Positions 35,322-43,887 of a DNA stretch of 64,000 nt are shown piece by piece (position 1 is the first letter of the stretch; every line of letters starts with the position of its first letter). This DNA is from Flavobacterium taihuense (GTDB taxonomy: Bacteria; Bacteroidota; Bacteroidia; Flavobacteriales; Flavobacteriaceae). The notes below the pieces were generated by a model. The model was given only the letters and a program-made list of their open reading frames with translations, was not told the DNA's origin and did not search any database. The position numbers were made by a program, and so were the translations under genes. The stretch is taken from the NCBI RefSeq assembly GCF_019351435.1, contig NZ_JAHWYN010000001.1, positions 313,785 to 377,784 on the forward strand, given 5' to 3'.

Positions 35322-36374
35322 TTAAAATTGTGAGGCAATAGATTGGGCGGCGTTTATTGCTCCATCCATATAACCTGGATTTTGTGTAGCCGTTTCAGAA
35401 CCGGATAGGTATAATTTATCTTCAAAAAATATATTTTTATACATAGCATGTCCATTGTTTTGATGAGCCATTACTAATTTTTCATAAGGAAGAAAGGTGA
35501 GGGGTTCATCTCGCCAAACTTTCTCATAATAGGCGGTATAATTGTTAGCTTCTGCACCAAAAAAACGAATAAGTTGTCGAATTACTTTTTCTTTTCTTTC
35601 GTCTTTTGAAAGGGTGTTTGTTCCGCCATTCAAGAATCCTTTTAATGCAAATTTCGTGTGATCTGAACTACTGTGATCGTACATTTCTTGAATGATACTG
35701 GCCTGACTGAATATGGTTCCCGAAAAATTATTTTCTTTCCAAAAGGCTGTTGGGTATTCTACTGCAAACTTAATGGATTCACCCATCCAAGTGTGTGTTT
35801 TCTTGGCTAATTGGAGTAGGGATTCGGGTAATTTGGGGTCAAATGTTATAGTTTGTACTAACAAATGAGGAGGTAATGTTGATATCACTTTGTCGGCTAT
35901 AAAGATTTCTCCTTTTTCGGTAGTAATTTCAATTTGGTTATTTACCAGTTTTAAAGCAATCACTTTTGAATCCTTTTTTAGATTTTCCAAGCCAATTTTA
36001 GCAACCAAAGTATTGATTAGTTTCATAGAACCGCCTTCTAATCGATAGGAAACGGCCTCTGTCTCTGGTATTTCAAATTTTTGCGGAGGCACAAAAGACA
36101 TCGTTTCAAAAAGTGAAATCCCACTAGTGTGTTGCTTAAAATAAGGTAACTCGAGTTCGTCTAGTAAGGCTAATAGAGAAGGGTGTTGTTGGCTAAACCA
36201 TGTAGCTCCCATTTCTATCGTTACGCCAGATTCTCCTGAAATAGTTTCAATTCGCCCTCCAATTCTTGAATTTGCTTCTAATAGTTGAGCGTGTATTCCT
36301 TTTTTCTGAAGTAAATAAGCGATAGTCAAACCAGTTAATCCAGCGCCAATAATGTAAATTTTAGGTTCAGGCAT
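35322..36374 (-). CDS. FAD-dependent amine oxidase family protein
   Basis: The 350-residue flavoenzyme begins with a Rossmann FAD site IYIIGAGLTGLTIAYLL and EANSRIGGRIET. It ends with the FAD-closing LYLSGSETATQNPGYMDGAI. WFSQQHPSLLALLDELEL and the general layout place it with monoamine-oxidase-like proteins. The substrate is unknown. It lies 3 bases from rsmI and 15 bases from the HopJ-domain gene on the same strand. Confidence 0.82.
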   Translation of the reverse strand: MPEPKIYIIGAGLTGLTIAYLLQKKGIHAQLLEANSRIGGRIETISGESGVTIEMGATWFSQQHPSLLALLDELELPYFKQHTSGISLFETMSFVPPQKFEIPETEAVSYRLEGGSMKLINTLVAKIGLENLKKDSKVIALKLVNNQIEITTEKGEIFIADKVISTLPPHLLVQTITFDPKLPESLLQLAKKTHTWMGESIKFAVEYPTAFWKENNFSGTIFSQASIIQEMYDHSSSDHTKFALKGFLNGGTNTLSKDERKEKVIRQLIRFFGAEANNYTAYYEKVWRDEPLTFLPYEKLVMAHQNNGHAMYKNIFFEDKLYLSGSETATQNPGYMDGAINAAQSIASQF

Positions 36375-36377
36375 GAT

Positions 36378-37091
36378 TTATTCGTCTTTCGAGAATTTAC
36401 TTTTCTTAGCTTCTTTCACAATTGGTTTTCCTGCGACAACGACAACGATTTCACCCCGAGGAGCTGTTTTTTCAAAGTGGGTAAGGACTTCACGAGTGGT
36501 TCCTCTTATGTTTTCTTCGTGCAATTTTGACAATTCTCTGCAAACGCAAATAGTGCGGTCTTCGCCAAAATAAGTAATGAATTCAACCAAAGTTTTAACT
36601 AATTTATGAGGAGAAACATAGAGAATCATGGTACGAGTTTCTTCGGCAAGTTCCAAATAACGAGTTTGTCTTCCTTTTTTTTCAGGAAGAAAACCTTCGA
36701 AAACAAATTTATCATTAGGTAATCCGCTATTGACAAGGGCAGGAACAAAAGCTGTTGCACCAGGTAAACATTCTACTGCAATTCCGTTTTCAATACAAGC
36801 ACGAGTCAACAAAAAGCCAGGATCGGAAATCGCTGGTGTTCCAGCGTCTGATATTAAGGCTATGTTTTCACCGGCTTTTAATCTCGAAATTACATTTTCG
36901 ATTGTTTTGTGTTCGTTATGCATGTGATGGCTGTGCATGTGTGTGCCAATCTCAAAATGTTTAAGCAATTTACCACTCGTTCTGGTGTCTTCGGCAAGGA
37001 TTAAATCTACTTCTTTAAGAATCCTAATGGCACGAAAGGTCATGTCTTCGAGGTTGCCAATGGGAGTAGGGACGATATATAATTTTGACAT
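36378..37091 (-). CDS. rsmI: 16S rRNA (cytidine1402-2'-O)-methyltransferase
   Basis: The enzyme methylates the ribose of C1402 in the decoding centre of 16S rRNA. The 237-residue tetrapyrrole-methylase-fold protein has IVPTPIGNLEDMTFRAI, LAEDTRTSGKLLKHF, LISDAGTPAISDPGF and LPGATAFVPALVNSGLP, which are diagnostic for RsmI. ELSKLHEENIRGT and APRGEIVVVVAG mark the C-terminal half. It is second in the minus-strand operon. Confidence 0.94.
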   Translation of the reverse strand: MSKLYIVPTPIGNLEDMTFRAIRILKEVDLILAEDTRTSGKLLKHFEIGTHMHSHHMHNEHKTIENVISRLKAGENIALISDAGTPAISDPGFLLTRACIENGIAVECLPGATAFVPALVNSGLPNDKFVFEGFLPEKKGRQTRYLELAEETRTMILYVSPHKLVKTLVEFITYFGEDRTICVCRELSKLHEENIRGTTREVLTHFEKTAPRGEIVVVVAGKPIVKEAKKSKFSKDE

Positions 37092-37142
37092 TTTTATGGC
37101 TTAAAGAAAGGATTTGATAAAATATAATAGGTGATTTAATTC

Positions 37143-38111
37143 TTAAAAGGATAAGAATTTTTTCTCTATGATTTCCATAAAGCGATGTTCGTATTCTTCT
37201 TTTCCTTCCCAATTGTTGTAATCGGGTTTTACCATCTCATCAATAAAAGTTTTGGTTTCCTGAAAAGTGTCAAATGTGATAAGTTGATTAAGCACACGAT
37301 TGTAATCCTCATTATTTCCACCAAATAAATGTTTGACAAAAGCAATTCGGTCGTTCAACCCAATAGTGATTTCTTTTGCCAATTTGTCATTCAATGTAAC
37401 CGATTTGGGTTCTTCTTTTTCAACTATTGTGGGAGTAGCATTCGGAGCAGTCTCTTTTTCAAATTCAAAAGAAGGGGTTGTTTTTGGGACTTCAGATTCT
37501 TGCTTTTTATCTGATGGAGTAACTTTCACAAAATCAGGGTCAATATATTTTCCGCCAAGTAGATCATCAAAGGAAATCTGAACCGCTTCTTTTTTCTTTT
37601 GAGTTTCTTCCTTTTTTACAGGTTCAATTTCAGTTTCTTCTAAAGTGAACAATGGTTTTTCGATTGGTGTCTCAATTTCTAATTTTTCAGCAATAATTTC
37701 TTCTAATTCTTCTGCCGTAACGAAAGGGTCTGGAGTGATCGAAGCAGGATGCTGTTCGGCTGGTGCAACGACTTCTGGTTCAATTTTGTTTTCTGCTTCT
37801 TCTTCTATTATTTCGTCAGCAACAGTTTCTATTATTGGAGTTTCATCTGTTGTCGTATTAATGATTGTTGCAGGTCTCTGAAATTCAGGCAAAGCAATAT
37901 TCTCAAAAAACTCTTTCATTTTTTCTACCACTTCAGCTTGACCAATAGTAGGCTTCGCTTCTCCAAAATGCTCTTCAACAAATCGTAAAACAGCTAATTT
38001 TTCATATAATTTCTGTGTTTCTAAAAACAATTGATTGATATCAGATTTGTTTTTAAGTTGCAAAATTCTATGAGCAATGCTGATTAAGTCGGCTTCCAAT
38101 TTTTTTTTCAT
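37143..38111 (-). CDS. Uncharacterised protein with acidic linker
   Basis: I do not recognise the family. The 322-residue product has a helical N-terminus (residues 1-75, KSDINQLFLETQKLYEKLAV). A long low-complexity linker rich in E, P, K, T and V follows (about 90-235). A compact C-terminal region of about 80 residues (ITIGLNDRIAFVKHLFGG, YNRVLNQLITFDTF, YEHRFMEIIEKKF) ends the protein. There is no signal peptide. I recall similar proteins being conserved across Flavobacteriia. It is first gene of the operon with rsmI, so a link to ribosomes or translation is possible but unsupported. Confidence 0.75.
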   Translation of the reverse strand: MKKKLEADLISIAHRILQLKNKSDINQLFLETQKLYEKLAVLRFVEEHFGEAKPTIGQAEVVEKMKEFFENIALPEFQRPATIINTTTDETPIIETVADEIIEEEAENKIEPEVVAPAEQHPASITPDPFVTAEELEEIIAEKLEIETPIEKPLFTLEETEIEPVKKEETQKKKEAVQISFDDLLGGKYIDPDFVKVTPSDKKQESEVPKTTPSFEFEKETAPNATPTIVEKEEPKSVTLNDKLAKEITIGLNDRIAFVKHLFGGNNEDYNRVLNQLITFDTFQETKTFIDEMVKPDYNNWEGKEEYEHRFMEIIEKKFLSF

Positions 38112-38238
38112 GGCTTCTGAAATTATAATGAATATGGCTTTTTATAAAATTGTTGTTTGTTTGTAATCGTTGATGAGGGATTAACTTTTTTATTATTGAA
38201 ATAAGACCTCTCAAATTTCTGAATTGATAAAAATTATC

Positions 38239-38246
38239 TACTTTTG
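38239..38246 (+). promoter_or_regulatory. Candidate -7 element for tdk
   Basis: TACTTTTG matches TAnnTTTG. The in-frame TTG at 38244 of an extended tdk frame lies within it, so translation cannot begin there if this promoter is used; the ATG at 38337 is then the start. Confidence 0.45.
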
Positions 38247-38336
38247 AAACGAGGTAAAATTGAAGTTTACCCAATCGATTTATTACCGTTACAAAGTAAT
38301 AAAAACTATTCATTTTTTAAGGTAGAAAAATACAAA

Positions 38337-38963
38337 ATGTTTCTCGAAAACACAGTAAATCATAAAGAGCAGTTTGGATGGATTGAAGTCATTTGTGGCT
38401 CCATGTTTTCGGGCAAAACCGAAGAACTCATTCGTAGACTAAAACGAGCGCAATTTGCCAAGCAAAAAGTTGAGATTTTTAAACCTGCTATTGATACTCG
38501 TTATCATGAGGAAATGGTAGTATCTCACGACAGCAACGAAATTCGTTCTACGCCTGTTCCTGCAGCAGCCAATATCGCGATTTTGGCACAAGGTTGTGAT
38601 GTGGTTGGGATTGATGAAGCGCAGTTTTTTGATGACGAAATTGTTACAGTTTGCAATGACCTTGCCAATCAGGGGATTCGTGTGATTGTTGCTGGTTTGG
38701 ACATGGATTTTAAGGGAAATCCTTTTGGTCCAATGCCTGCACTTATGGCCACAGCTGAGTATGTTACGAAAGTGCATGCGGTGTGTACCCGAACGGGAAA
38801 TTTAGCTAATTATAGTTTTCGAAAAACCGACAATGATAAACTCGTAATGCTTGGTGAAACCGAAGAATATGAGCCTTTAAGCCGTGCTGCCTATTATCAC
38901 GCGATGCGGAAAGATGATAAAAATGTGGAGAGTCAAAAAACTAATAATAAAGACCAAGATTGA
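38337..38963 (+). CDS. tdk: Thymidine kinase (type II)
   Basis: The enzyme phosphorylates thymidine in nucleotide salvage. The 208-residue product has the P-loop GSMFSGKT at 21-28, KPAIDTRYH, the DEAQFF box at 93-98 with catalytic E94, and the lasso region [15 protein letters not shown]. The structural-zinc cysteines of many type II kinases are mostly missing: only the single C of VCTRTG is visible. The ATG at 38337 gives the family length. Its TGA overlaps the TTG start of murF-alr. Confidence 0.92.
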   Translation: MFLENTVNHKEQFGWIEVICGSMFSGKTEELIRRLKRAQFAKQKVEIFKPAIDTRYHEEMVVSHDSNEIRSTPVPAAANIAILAQGCDVVGIDEAQFFDDEIVTVCNDLANQGIRVIVAGLDMDFKGNPFGPMPALMATAEYVTKVHAVCTRTGNLANYSFRKTDNDKLVMLGETEEYEPLSRAAYYHAMRKDDKNVESQKTNNKDQD

Positions 38964-41407
38964 ATTTAAATAGTGCAAATATTGAAAGTATCCTAAATTC
39001 GAAATGGAATGGAAATCCAACAGGAGAAACTATAGACACCATATCCATCGACAGTCGTTCTTTGCAAAACAATGAAAAAACACTTTTTTTTGCATTAGTA
39101 GGAATCAATAACGACGCTCATATATACCTAAAAGATTTAATTACCAAGGGTGTTCACAATTTTGTAGTGACTCATATTCCTGATGGACTTGAAGGGAAAG
39201 CTAATTTTTTAGTTGTCAAAAATACTTTAGAGGCTTTACAACAAATTGCCGCACATTATCGAAGTCTTTTTTCATTTCCGATTATTGGCGTGACAGGAAG
39301 TAATGGTAAAACAATCGTCAAGGAATGGCTCAACTTTCTTTTGAGTCCTGATTTTAATGTTATTCGAAGCCCTAAAAGTTATAATTCCCAAGTAGGAGTT
39401 CCCCTTTCGGTACTTGCCATCAACGAACAACATAACCTCGGAATTTTTGAAGCTGGAATTTCGACTGTTTCAGAAATGGAGCAACTCCAAAAAATCATTC
39501 AGCCAACAATTGGAATTTTGACCAATATAGGTTCTGCACATGATGAAGGTTTTGCCAGTTTAGAAGAAAAAATAAAAGAAAAAATGCTGCTTTTCAACCA
39601 TTCGGAAGTAGTAATTTATCAAAAAAACAATAAAGTAGAGCAATTTATTAGCCCAAAAACAAAAGCTATTTCTTGGTCTTTTGCAGATACAACTGCGACT
39701 GTTTTTATATCCAAAAAAGAACATACCCACGAAAACACATTCGTTGAATACAATTATAAAGGGAATGTCTCGACTTTAGAAATTCCTTTTGTGGATGATG
39801 CGTCGGTCGAAAATGTGATTTCTTGTCTTTTGGTTTTATTGTATTTGGAATATGATGCCAAAACAATTCAGAATAGGATAGAATTGTTGTATCCGATTGA
39901 AATGCGTTTGAAAGTAAAAAAAGGAATTAACAATTGTAGTTTGATTGATGACAGTTACAGTTCCGATTTTCAATCGCTAAAAATTGCATTGGATTTTCTG
40001 GAAAATCAAAAACAGCATCAGAAAAAAACAGTTGTGCTTTCGGATATTTTTCAGAGCGGATTGTCGAATGAAGTGTTGTATTCAAAAGTGGCTGAACTCA
40101 TTATTTCGAATAACATCAGTCGTTTTATCGGAATTGGTGAAACGATTTCGACCTTAAAAACAAAGCTCCCCAATGCTGTTTTTTATAAAGACACCAATAC
40201 GTTTTTAGTACATGTGGAGCAATTGAATTTTGAAAACGAAACCATTCTAATCAAAGGAGCACGATCTTTTCAGTTTGAAGAAATCGTGGCGGCATTGGCT
40301 GAAAAAACGCATGAAACGGTTCTTGAAATCAATCTGAATGCGATAAGCCATAATTTTAATTTCTTTAAGTCAAAACTAAAACCGACCACCAAAATGATGG
40401 CGATGGTAAAAGCGTTTGGTTATGGAAGCGGAGGTTTTGAAATTGCAAAATTACTTGAACATCACAAGGTAGATTATTTGGGAGTGGCCTTCGCAGATGA
40501 AGGAATCTCGTTGAAGACCGCGGGTATAAAATTACCCATTATGGTTTTGAATCCTGAAAATACTAGCTTCCCGGCAATCATTCAGCATCAATTAGAACCT
40601 GAAATTTATAGTCTAAAAGGACTGAATGCTTTCTTGAAGATTGCGGAACAAAAGAAATTAAAAGATTTTCCGATACATATAAAGTTAGATACCGGAATGC
40701 ATCGTTTGGGTTTTGAAGCTAACACTATAGATGATTTGATTGTCACTTTAAAAGGAAATCAAACCGTCAAAGTAAAGAGTATTCTATCTCATTTGGCCAC
40801 AAGTGATGATTTGCAGCACAAAGATTTTGTTGCATATCAAATTAATTTATTCGAAAAGTTATCGTCTCAATTAATGAACAAATTACAAATTACTCCTATT
40901 CGTCACATTTTGAATACGTCTGGGATCAGCAATTTTCCGCAAGCCCAATACGATATGGTTCGTCTGGGAATTGGTCTTTATGGAGTTTCTAATGATAGCG
41001 AAGAACAAAAATACCTTGAAAATGTGGGGACTCTAAAATCTATCATTTCACAGATTAGAACCATTCAATTGGGAGAAAGTGTTGGCTACGGCAGACGATT
41101 TATGGCCAACAGAGAATCCCGTATTGCGACAATTCCTATTGGTTATGCTGATGGTATTGCCAGAAGTTGGGGAAATGGAGTTGGTTTTGTAACTATAAAA
41201 AATAAAAAAGCGCCCATTCTAGGAAGTGTTTGTATGGATATGTTAATGGTGGACGTAACTGAGATTGAATGCAAAGAAGGGGATTCGGTAGTAATTTTTG
41301 GCGAAAGCCCAACAGTAACTTATATGGCGGAACAATTGAAGACGATTCCGTATGAAATCTTGACAAGTATTTCGCAACGAGTAAAGCGTGTTTTTTATAG
41401 AGAATAA
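38960..41407 (+). CDS. Bifunctional MurF ligase / alanine racemase
   Basis: The 815-residue fusion makes D-alanine and joins D-Ala-D-Ala to the UDP-MurNAc-tripeptide. The MurF half (about 1-450) has the P-loop GVTGSNGKT with K117, [11 protein letters not shown] and [12 protein letters not shown]. The racemase half (about 455-815) has the PLP lysine K484 in [30 protein letters not shown], and [16 protein letters not shown] containing the second catalytic tyrosine. The start is a TTG overlapping the tdk stop as TTGA. Such MurF-Alr fusions are known in Bacteroidota. D-Ala-D-Ala ligase is not adjacent. Confidence 0.93.
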   Translation: MNLNSANIESILNSKWNGNPTGETIDTISIDSRSLQNNEKTLFFALVGINNDAHIYLKDLITKGVHNFVVTHIPDGLEGKANFLVVKNTLEALQQIAAHYRSLFSFPIIGVTGSNGKTIVKEWLNFLLSPDFNVIRSPKSYNSQVGVPLSVLAINEQHNLGIFEAGISTVSEMEQLQKIIQPTIGILTNIGSAHDEGFASLEEKIKEKMLLFNHSEVVIYQKNNKVEQFISPKTKAISWSFADTTATVFISKKEHTHENTFVEYNYKGNVSTLEIPFVDDASVENVISCLLVLLYLEYDAKTIQNRIELLYPIEMRLKVKKGINNCSLIDDSYSSDFQSLKIALDFLENQKQHQKKTVVLSDIFQSGLSNEVLYSKVAELIISNNISRFIGIGETISTLKTKLPNAVFYKDTNTFLVHVEQLNFENETILIKGARSFQFEEIVAALAEKTHETVLEINLNAISHNFNFFKSKLKPTTKMMAMVKAFGYGSGGFEIAKLLEHHKVDYLGVAFADEGISLKTAGIKLPIMVLNPENTSFPAIIQHQLEPEIYSLKGLNAFLKIAEQKKLKDFPIHIKLDTGMHRLGFEANTIDDLIVTLKGNQTVKVKSILSHLATSDDLQHKDFVAYQINLFEKLSSQLMNKLQITPIRHILNTSGISNFPQAQYDMVRLGIGLYGVSNDSEEQKYLENVGTLKSIISQIRTIQLGESVGYGRRFMANRESRIATIPIGYADGIARSWGNGVGFVTIKNKKAPILGSVCMDMLMVDVTEIECKEGDSVVIFGESPTVTYMAEQLKTIPYEILTSISQRVKRVFYRE

Positions 41408-41472
41408 TAGTATTTATTTTTAAAAAATAAGTATATTCGTTACGTTATTAATCAAGTTAAAACCAATAAGAT

Positions 41473-41901
41473 ATGGGATTTATAAGTGATTTTAAGGCCT
41501 TTTTGATGAAAGGTGAAATAGTAAATTTGGCAACAGCCGTAATCGTTGGGGGCGCTTTTGGAAAAATTGTGACTTCGTTTACCAATGATGTTTTGATGCC
41601 GCCAATTGGGCTGCTATTAGGAAAAGTAGATTTTAAAAATCTAAAAATTGTTCTCCAAGATGCTGTTCCGGCTGTTATGGAAAATGGAACGGAAAAAGCG
41701 CCGGCAATTGCAGAAGTAGCTTTGAATTATGGTGCTTTTATTCAAACCGTGTTTGATTTTGTTATTATTGGCTTCTGTATTTTTATGGTTTTGAAAGCCT
41801 ATGAAAAAACTAAAAAACAAGAAGTTGTGGTTGAAGCTCCACCCGCTGGACCAACACAGGAAGAATTACTTACCCAAATTAGGGATTTGCTAAAGAAATA
41901 A
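41473..41901 (+). CDS. mscL: Large-conductance mechanosensitive channel
   Basis: This inner-membrane pentamer opens on membrane tension to release solutes after osmotic downshift. The 142-residue protein has FKAFLMKGEIVNLATAVIVG as the amphipathic helix and first pore helix, NDVLMPPIGLLLGKVDF after it, FDFVIIGFCIFMVLKAY as the second helix, and a short cytoplasmic tail with PAGPTQEELLTQIRDLL. A periplasmic loop of about 40 residues is typical. It has its own terminator. Confidence 0.95.
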   Translation: MGFISDFKAFLMKGEIVNLATAVIVGGAFGKIVTSFTNDVLMPPIGLLLGKVDFKNLKIVLQDAVPAVMENGTEKAPAIAEVALNYGAFIQTVFDFVIIGFCIFMVLKAYEKTKKQEVVVEAPPAGPTQEELLTQIRDLLKK

Positions 41902-41925
41902 TACCGCTCACTACATATTCTAACC

Positions 41926-41952
41926 AAACCACTCTATAAAGGGGTGGTTTTT
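41926..41952 (+). terminator. Terminator of mscL
   Basis: AAACCACTC (41926-41934) pairs with GGGTGGTTT (41942-41950, one G-T pair) and continues in TT. Confidence 0.7.
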
Positions 41953-41998
41953 CTATTTTGTTTGATTTATAACAATTTGTTAATTTTTGTGACACCCC

Positions 41999-42028
41999 TT
42001 GTTATCTTTTGAATATTACTTACTTTTG
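41999..42028 (+). promoter_or_regulatory. Promoter of asd
   Basis: TTG at 41999-42001, exactly 19 bases, then TACTTTTG at 42021-42028 is a full consensus match. The leader to the ATG at 42067 is about 33 bases. Confidence 0.72.
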
Positions 42029-42066
42029 TACTTCAAAAATAAATATACATTTATAAAATATATACG

Positions 42067-43056
42067 ATGAGAATAGCAGTTGTTGGTGCTACCGGAATGG
42101 TTGGCGAAATAATGTTGAAAGTTTTGGCAGAAAGAAATTTTCCTGTAACCGAATTAATCCCCGTTGCTTCTGAAAAATCAGTAGGAAAAGAGATTGAGTT
42201 TCAAGGAAAAAAATACAAAGTAGTTGGAATGCAAACAGCTGTTGATATGAAAGCGGATATTGCATTGTTCTCTGCAGGCGGAGGAACTTCATTAGAGTGG
42301 GCTCCAAAATTTGCAGCTGCAGGAACTACTGTTATTGATAATTCTTCGGCATGGAGAATGGATCCAACCAAGAAATTAGTGGTTCCGGAAATCAACGCAG
42401 GTGAATTGACAAAAGAAGATAAAATCATTGCCAATCCAAACTGTTCTACTATTCAAATGGTATTAGCTTTAGCGCCATTGCATAAAAAATACAACATCAA
42501 ACGTGTGATTGTTTCTACTTACCAATCCATCACAGGAACGGGTGTAAAAGCGGTTCAACAATTTGAAAACGAAGTTGCCGGTATCGAAGGTGATATGGTT
42601 TACAAATACAAAATCAACAGAAACTGTATTCCGCAATGTGATAGTTTTGAAGACAACGGATACACCAAAGAAGAAATGAAATTAGTTAACGAAACCAAAA
42701 AAATCTTAAGCGATGATTCTATCAAAGTAACGGCAACTGCTGTTCGTGTACCAGTTGTTGGTGGACATAGCGAAGCCGTAAACATTGAATTTACTAATGA
42801 TTTTGATGTAAACGAAGTAAGAAACATTTTGCACCATACAGATGGTATTGTAGTGCAAGACAATTTAGATACTTTCACTTATCCAATGCCTCGTTATGCA
42901 GAAGGAAAAAATGAAGTTTTCGTTGGTAGAATTCGTCGTGACGAAAGCCAAGCAAACACTTTGAACATGTGGATCGTTGCCGATAATTTGAGAAAAGGTG
43001 CAGCGACTAACACCATTCAAATTGCAGAATACTTAATTGCGGCAAAATTGGTTTAA
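42067..43056 (+). CDS. asd: Aspartate-semialdehyde dehydrogenase
   Basis: The enzyme reduces aspartyl phosphate to aspartate semialdehyde for lysine, threonine, methionine and diaminopimelate synthesis. The 329-residue product has the NADP site VVGATGMVGEIML, SAGGGTSLEWAP, the catalytic cysteine C126 in NPNCSTIQM, and histidine H234 in GGHSEAVNIEF. It is a single-gene unit with a consensus promoter and a strong terminator. Confidence 0.95.
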   Translation: MRIAVVGATGMVGEIMLKVLAERNFPVTELIPVASEKSVGKEIEFQGKKYKVVGMQTAVDMKADIALFSAGGGTSLEWAPKFAAAGTTVIDNSSAWRMDPTKKLVVPEINAGELTKEDKIIANPNCSTIQMVLALAPLHKKYNIKRVIVSTYQSITGTGVKAVQQFENEVAGIEGDMVYKYKINRNCIPQCDSFEDNGYTKEEMKLVNETKKILSDDSIKVTATAVRVPVVGGHSEAVNIEFTNDFDVNEVRNILHHTDGIVVQDNLDTFTYPMPRYAEGKNEVFVGRIRRDESQANTLNMWIVADNLRKGAATNTIQIAEYLIAAKLV

Positions 43057-43082
43057 TCCATTTTTAGATATTTTAAATCAGA

Positions 43083-43114
43083 AAACTACAACTTTAAGCG
43101 GTTGTAGTTTTTTT
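43083..43114 (+). terminator. Terminator of asd
   Basis: A perfect 10-bp stem, AAACTACAAC (43083-43092) with GTTGTAGTTT (43101-43110), is followed by a T run. The right arm also supplies the TTG of the next gene's candidate promoter. Confidence 0.85.
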
Positions 43115-43129
43115 GTTTTGTTACCTTTG
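43102..43129 (+). promoter_or_regulatory. Candidate promoter of the His/Cys-rich exported peptide gene
   Basis: TTG at 43102-43104 (inside the asd terminator), 17 bases and TACCTTTG at 43122-43129 fit the Bacteroidota pattern. Only 5 bases separate it from the ATG at 43135, so the message would be leaderless or nearly so. Confidence 0.5.
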
Positions 43130-43134
43130 CAGTG

Positions 43135-43479
43135 ATGAAAAAGAAACACTTTATACTTAATCTTTCTTTGGTTGTTGCAGTATTGTTCTCAATAGTGTTT
43201 CAGTCGGTGGACAGCATTGGGCACTTACAAGAAAAGTTTTCTCAAAAACAATGTCATCATACTTATAATTCTAGCTCTGAATTTACCCATCAGCATCATA
43301 ATTTTGACCATTGTTATGTTTGTCAATTTGGGTTCAGCAGTTTTATAACTCCAATAAATTATTCCCCTGTATTCTTCACAGGAAATTGGAAAATCCCTTA
43401 TTTCTTTGCAAACACAGAAAGCGTTTTTTCGTTTTCGGGTAGTTTGTATTCGCATCGTGGTCCCCCAAATTACGTCTAA
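43135..43479 (+). CDS. Small exported His/Cys-rich protein upstream of a TonB receptor
   Basis: The family is not recognised with certainty. The 114-residue product has a hydrophobic N-terminal segment (FILNLSLVVAVLFSIVF) that reads as a signal peptide or anchor. A metal-binding-looking cluster follows: CHH, HQHHNFDHCYVCQFGF with a CxxC. The ATG at 43135 was preferred to the GTG at 43132. It lies 408 bases ahead of the TonB-dependent receptor on the same strand, with no other gene between. Similar His-rich peptides precede TonB receptors elsewhere in Bacteroidota, so a role in metal handling is inferred. Confidence 0.7.
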   Translation: MKKKHFILNLSLVVAVLFSIVFQSVDSIGHLQEKFSQKQCHHTYNSSSEFTHQHHNFDHCYVCQFGFSSFITPINYSPVFFTGNWKIPYFFANTESVFSFSGSLYSHRGPPNYV

Positions 43480-43887
43480 ACTAGCTTTTTTAAATTATAA
43501 AATAGTTCAGACAAAAGTTATTTGAAGCGAAAGAATTGGCGTTATCAGCAAACATCGTTCCTGCTCCCGATAGCTATCGGGGTTCCAATCTTTTTGCCCG
43601 CTGAAAAAGCGTTCAAAAAGGATTTTCCCTTCCATCAGGGCTAAAAAGCCAACATAGTACATTTTTGGAAACACAACAGAACTTTATTGGCAGTGTTTTG
43701 GCATAGACCATAATACACGCTAAAACAGAAATCAGTGTCAATCCTTTAAATCAGTGTTTTCTGTGGCCAATTGCGCAATGAGGGTCTAAAGACTTTGTCC
43801 ATATTTCTACAATTCTTAATAAACATTTTTAATTATTTATCACTTTTTTTATATAGTGATTTGATTAGTAACAATACAATTATAAAG
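43480..43887. other. Gene-free stretch before the TonB receptor
   Basis: This 408-base stretch holds family A repeat copy 3 (43556-43643) and a small hairpin ATCACT/AGTGAT at 43839-43860 just ahead of the receptor start. No gene or clear promoter was seen in 43644-43838. The receptor frame is open upstream to 43771, but that extension has no signal peptide at its front. Confidence 0.6.
43556..43643 (+). repeat. Dispersed intergenic repeat, family A, copy 3
   Basis: TTCCTGCT is followed by the perfect palindrome CCCGATAGCTATCGGG (43566-43581), then AATCTTTTTG, an inner loop, CAAAAAGGATTTTCCC and TCCATCAGGGCTA. The outer boxes match copies 1 and 2; the extra 16-bp palindrome is unique to this copy. 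Confidence 0.7.

Noticed and set aside
38244..38336. Upstream TTG start of tdk giving 239 residues
   Set aside because: It overlaps a TACTTTTG -7 element, and the added segment is not part of thymidine kinases.
43771..43887. 39-residue N-terminal extension of the TonB receptor
   Set aside because: A canonical signal peptide begins at the ATG at 43888; the extension would bury it.
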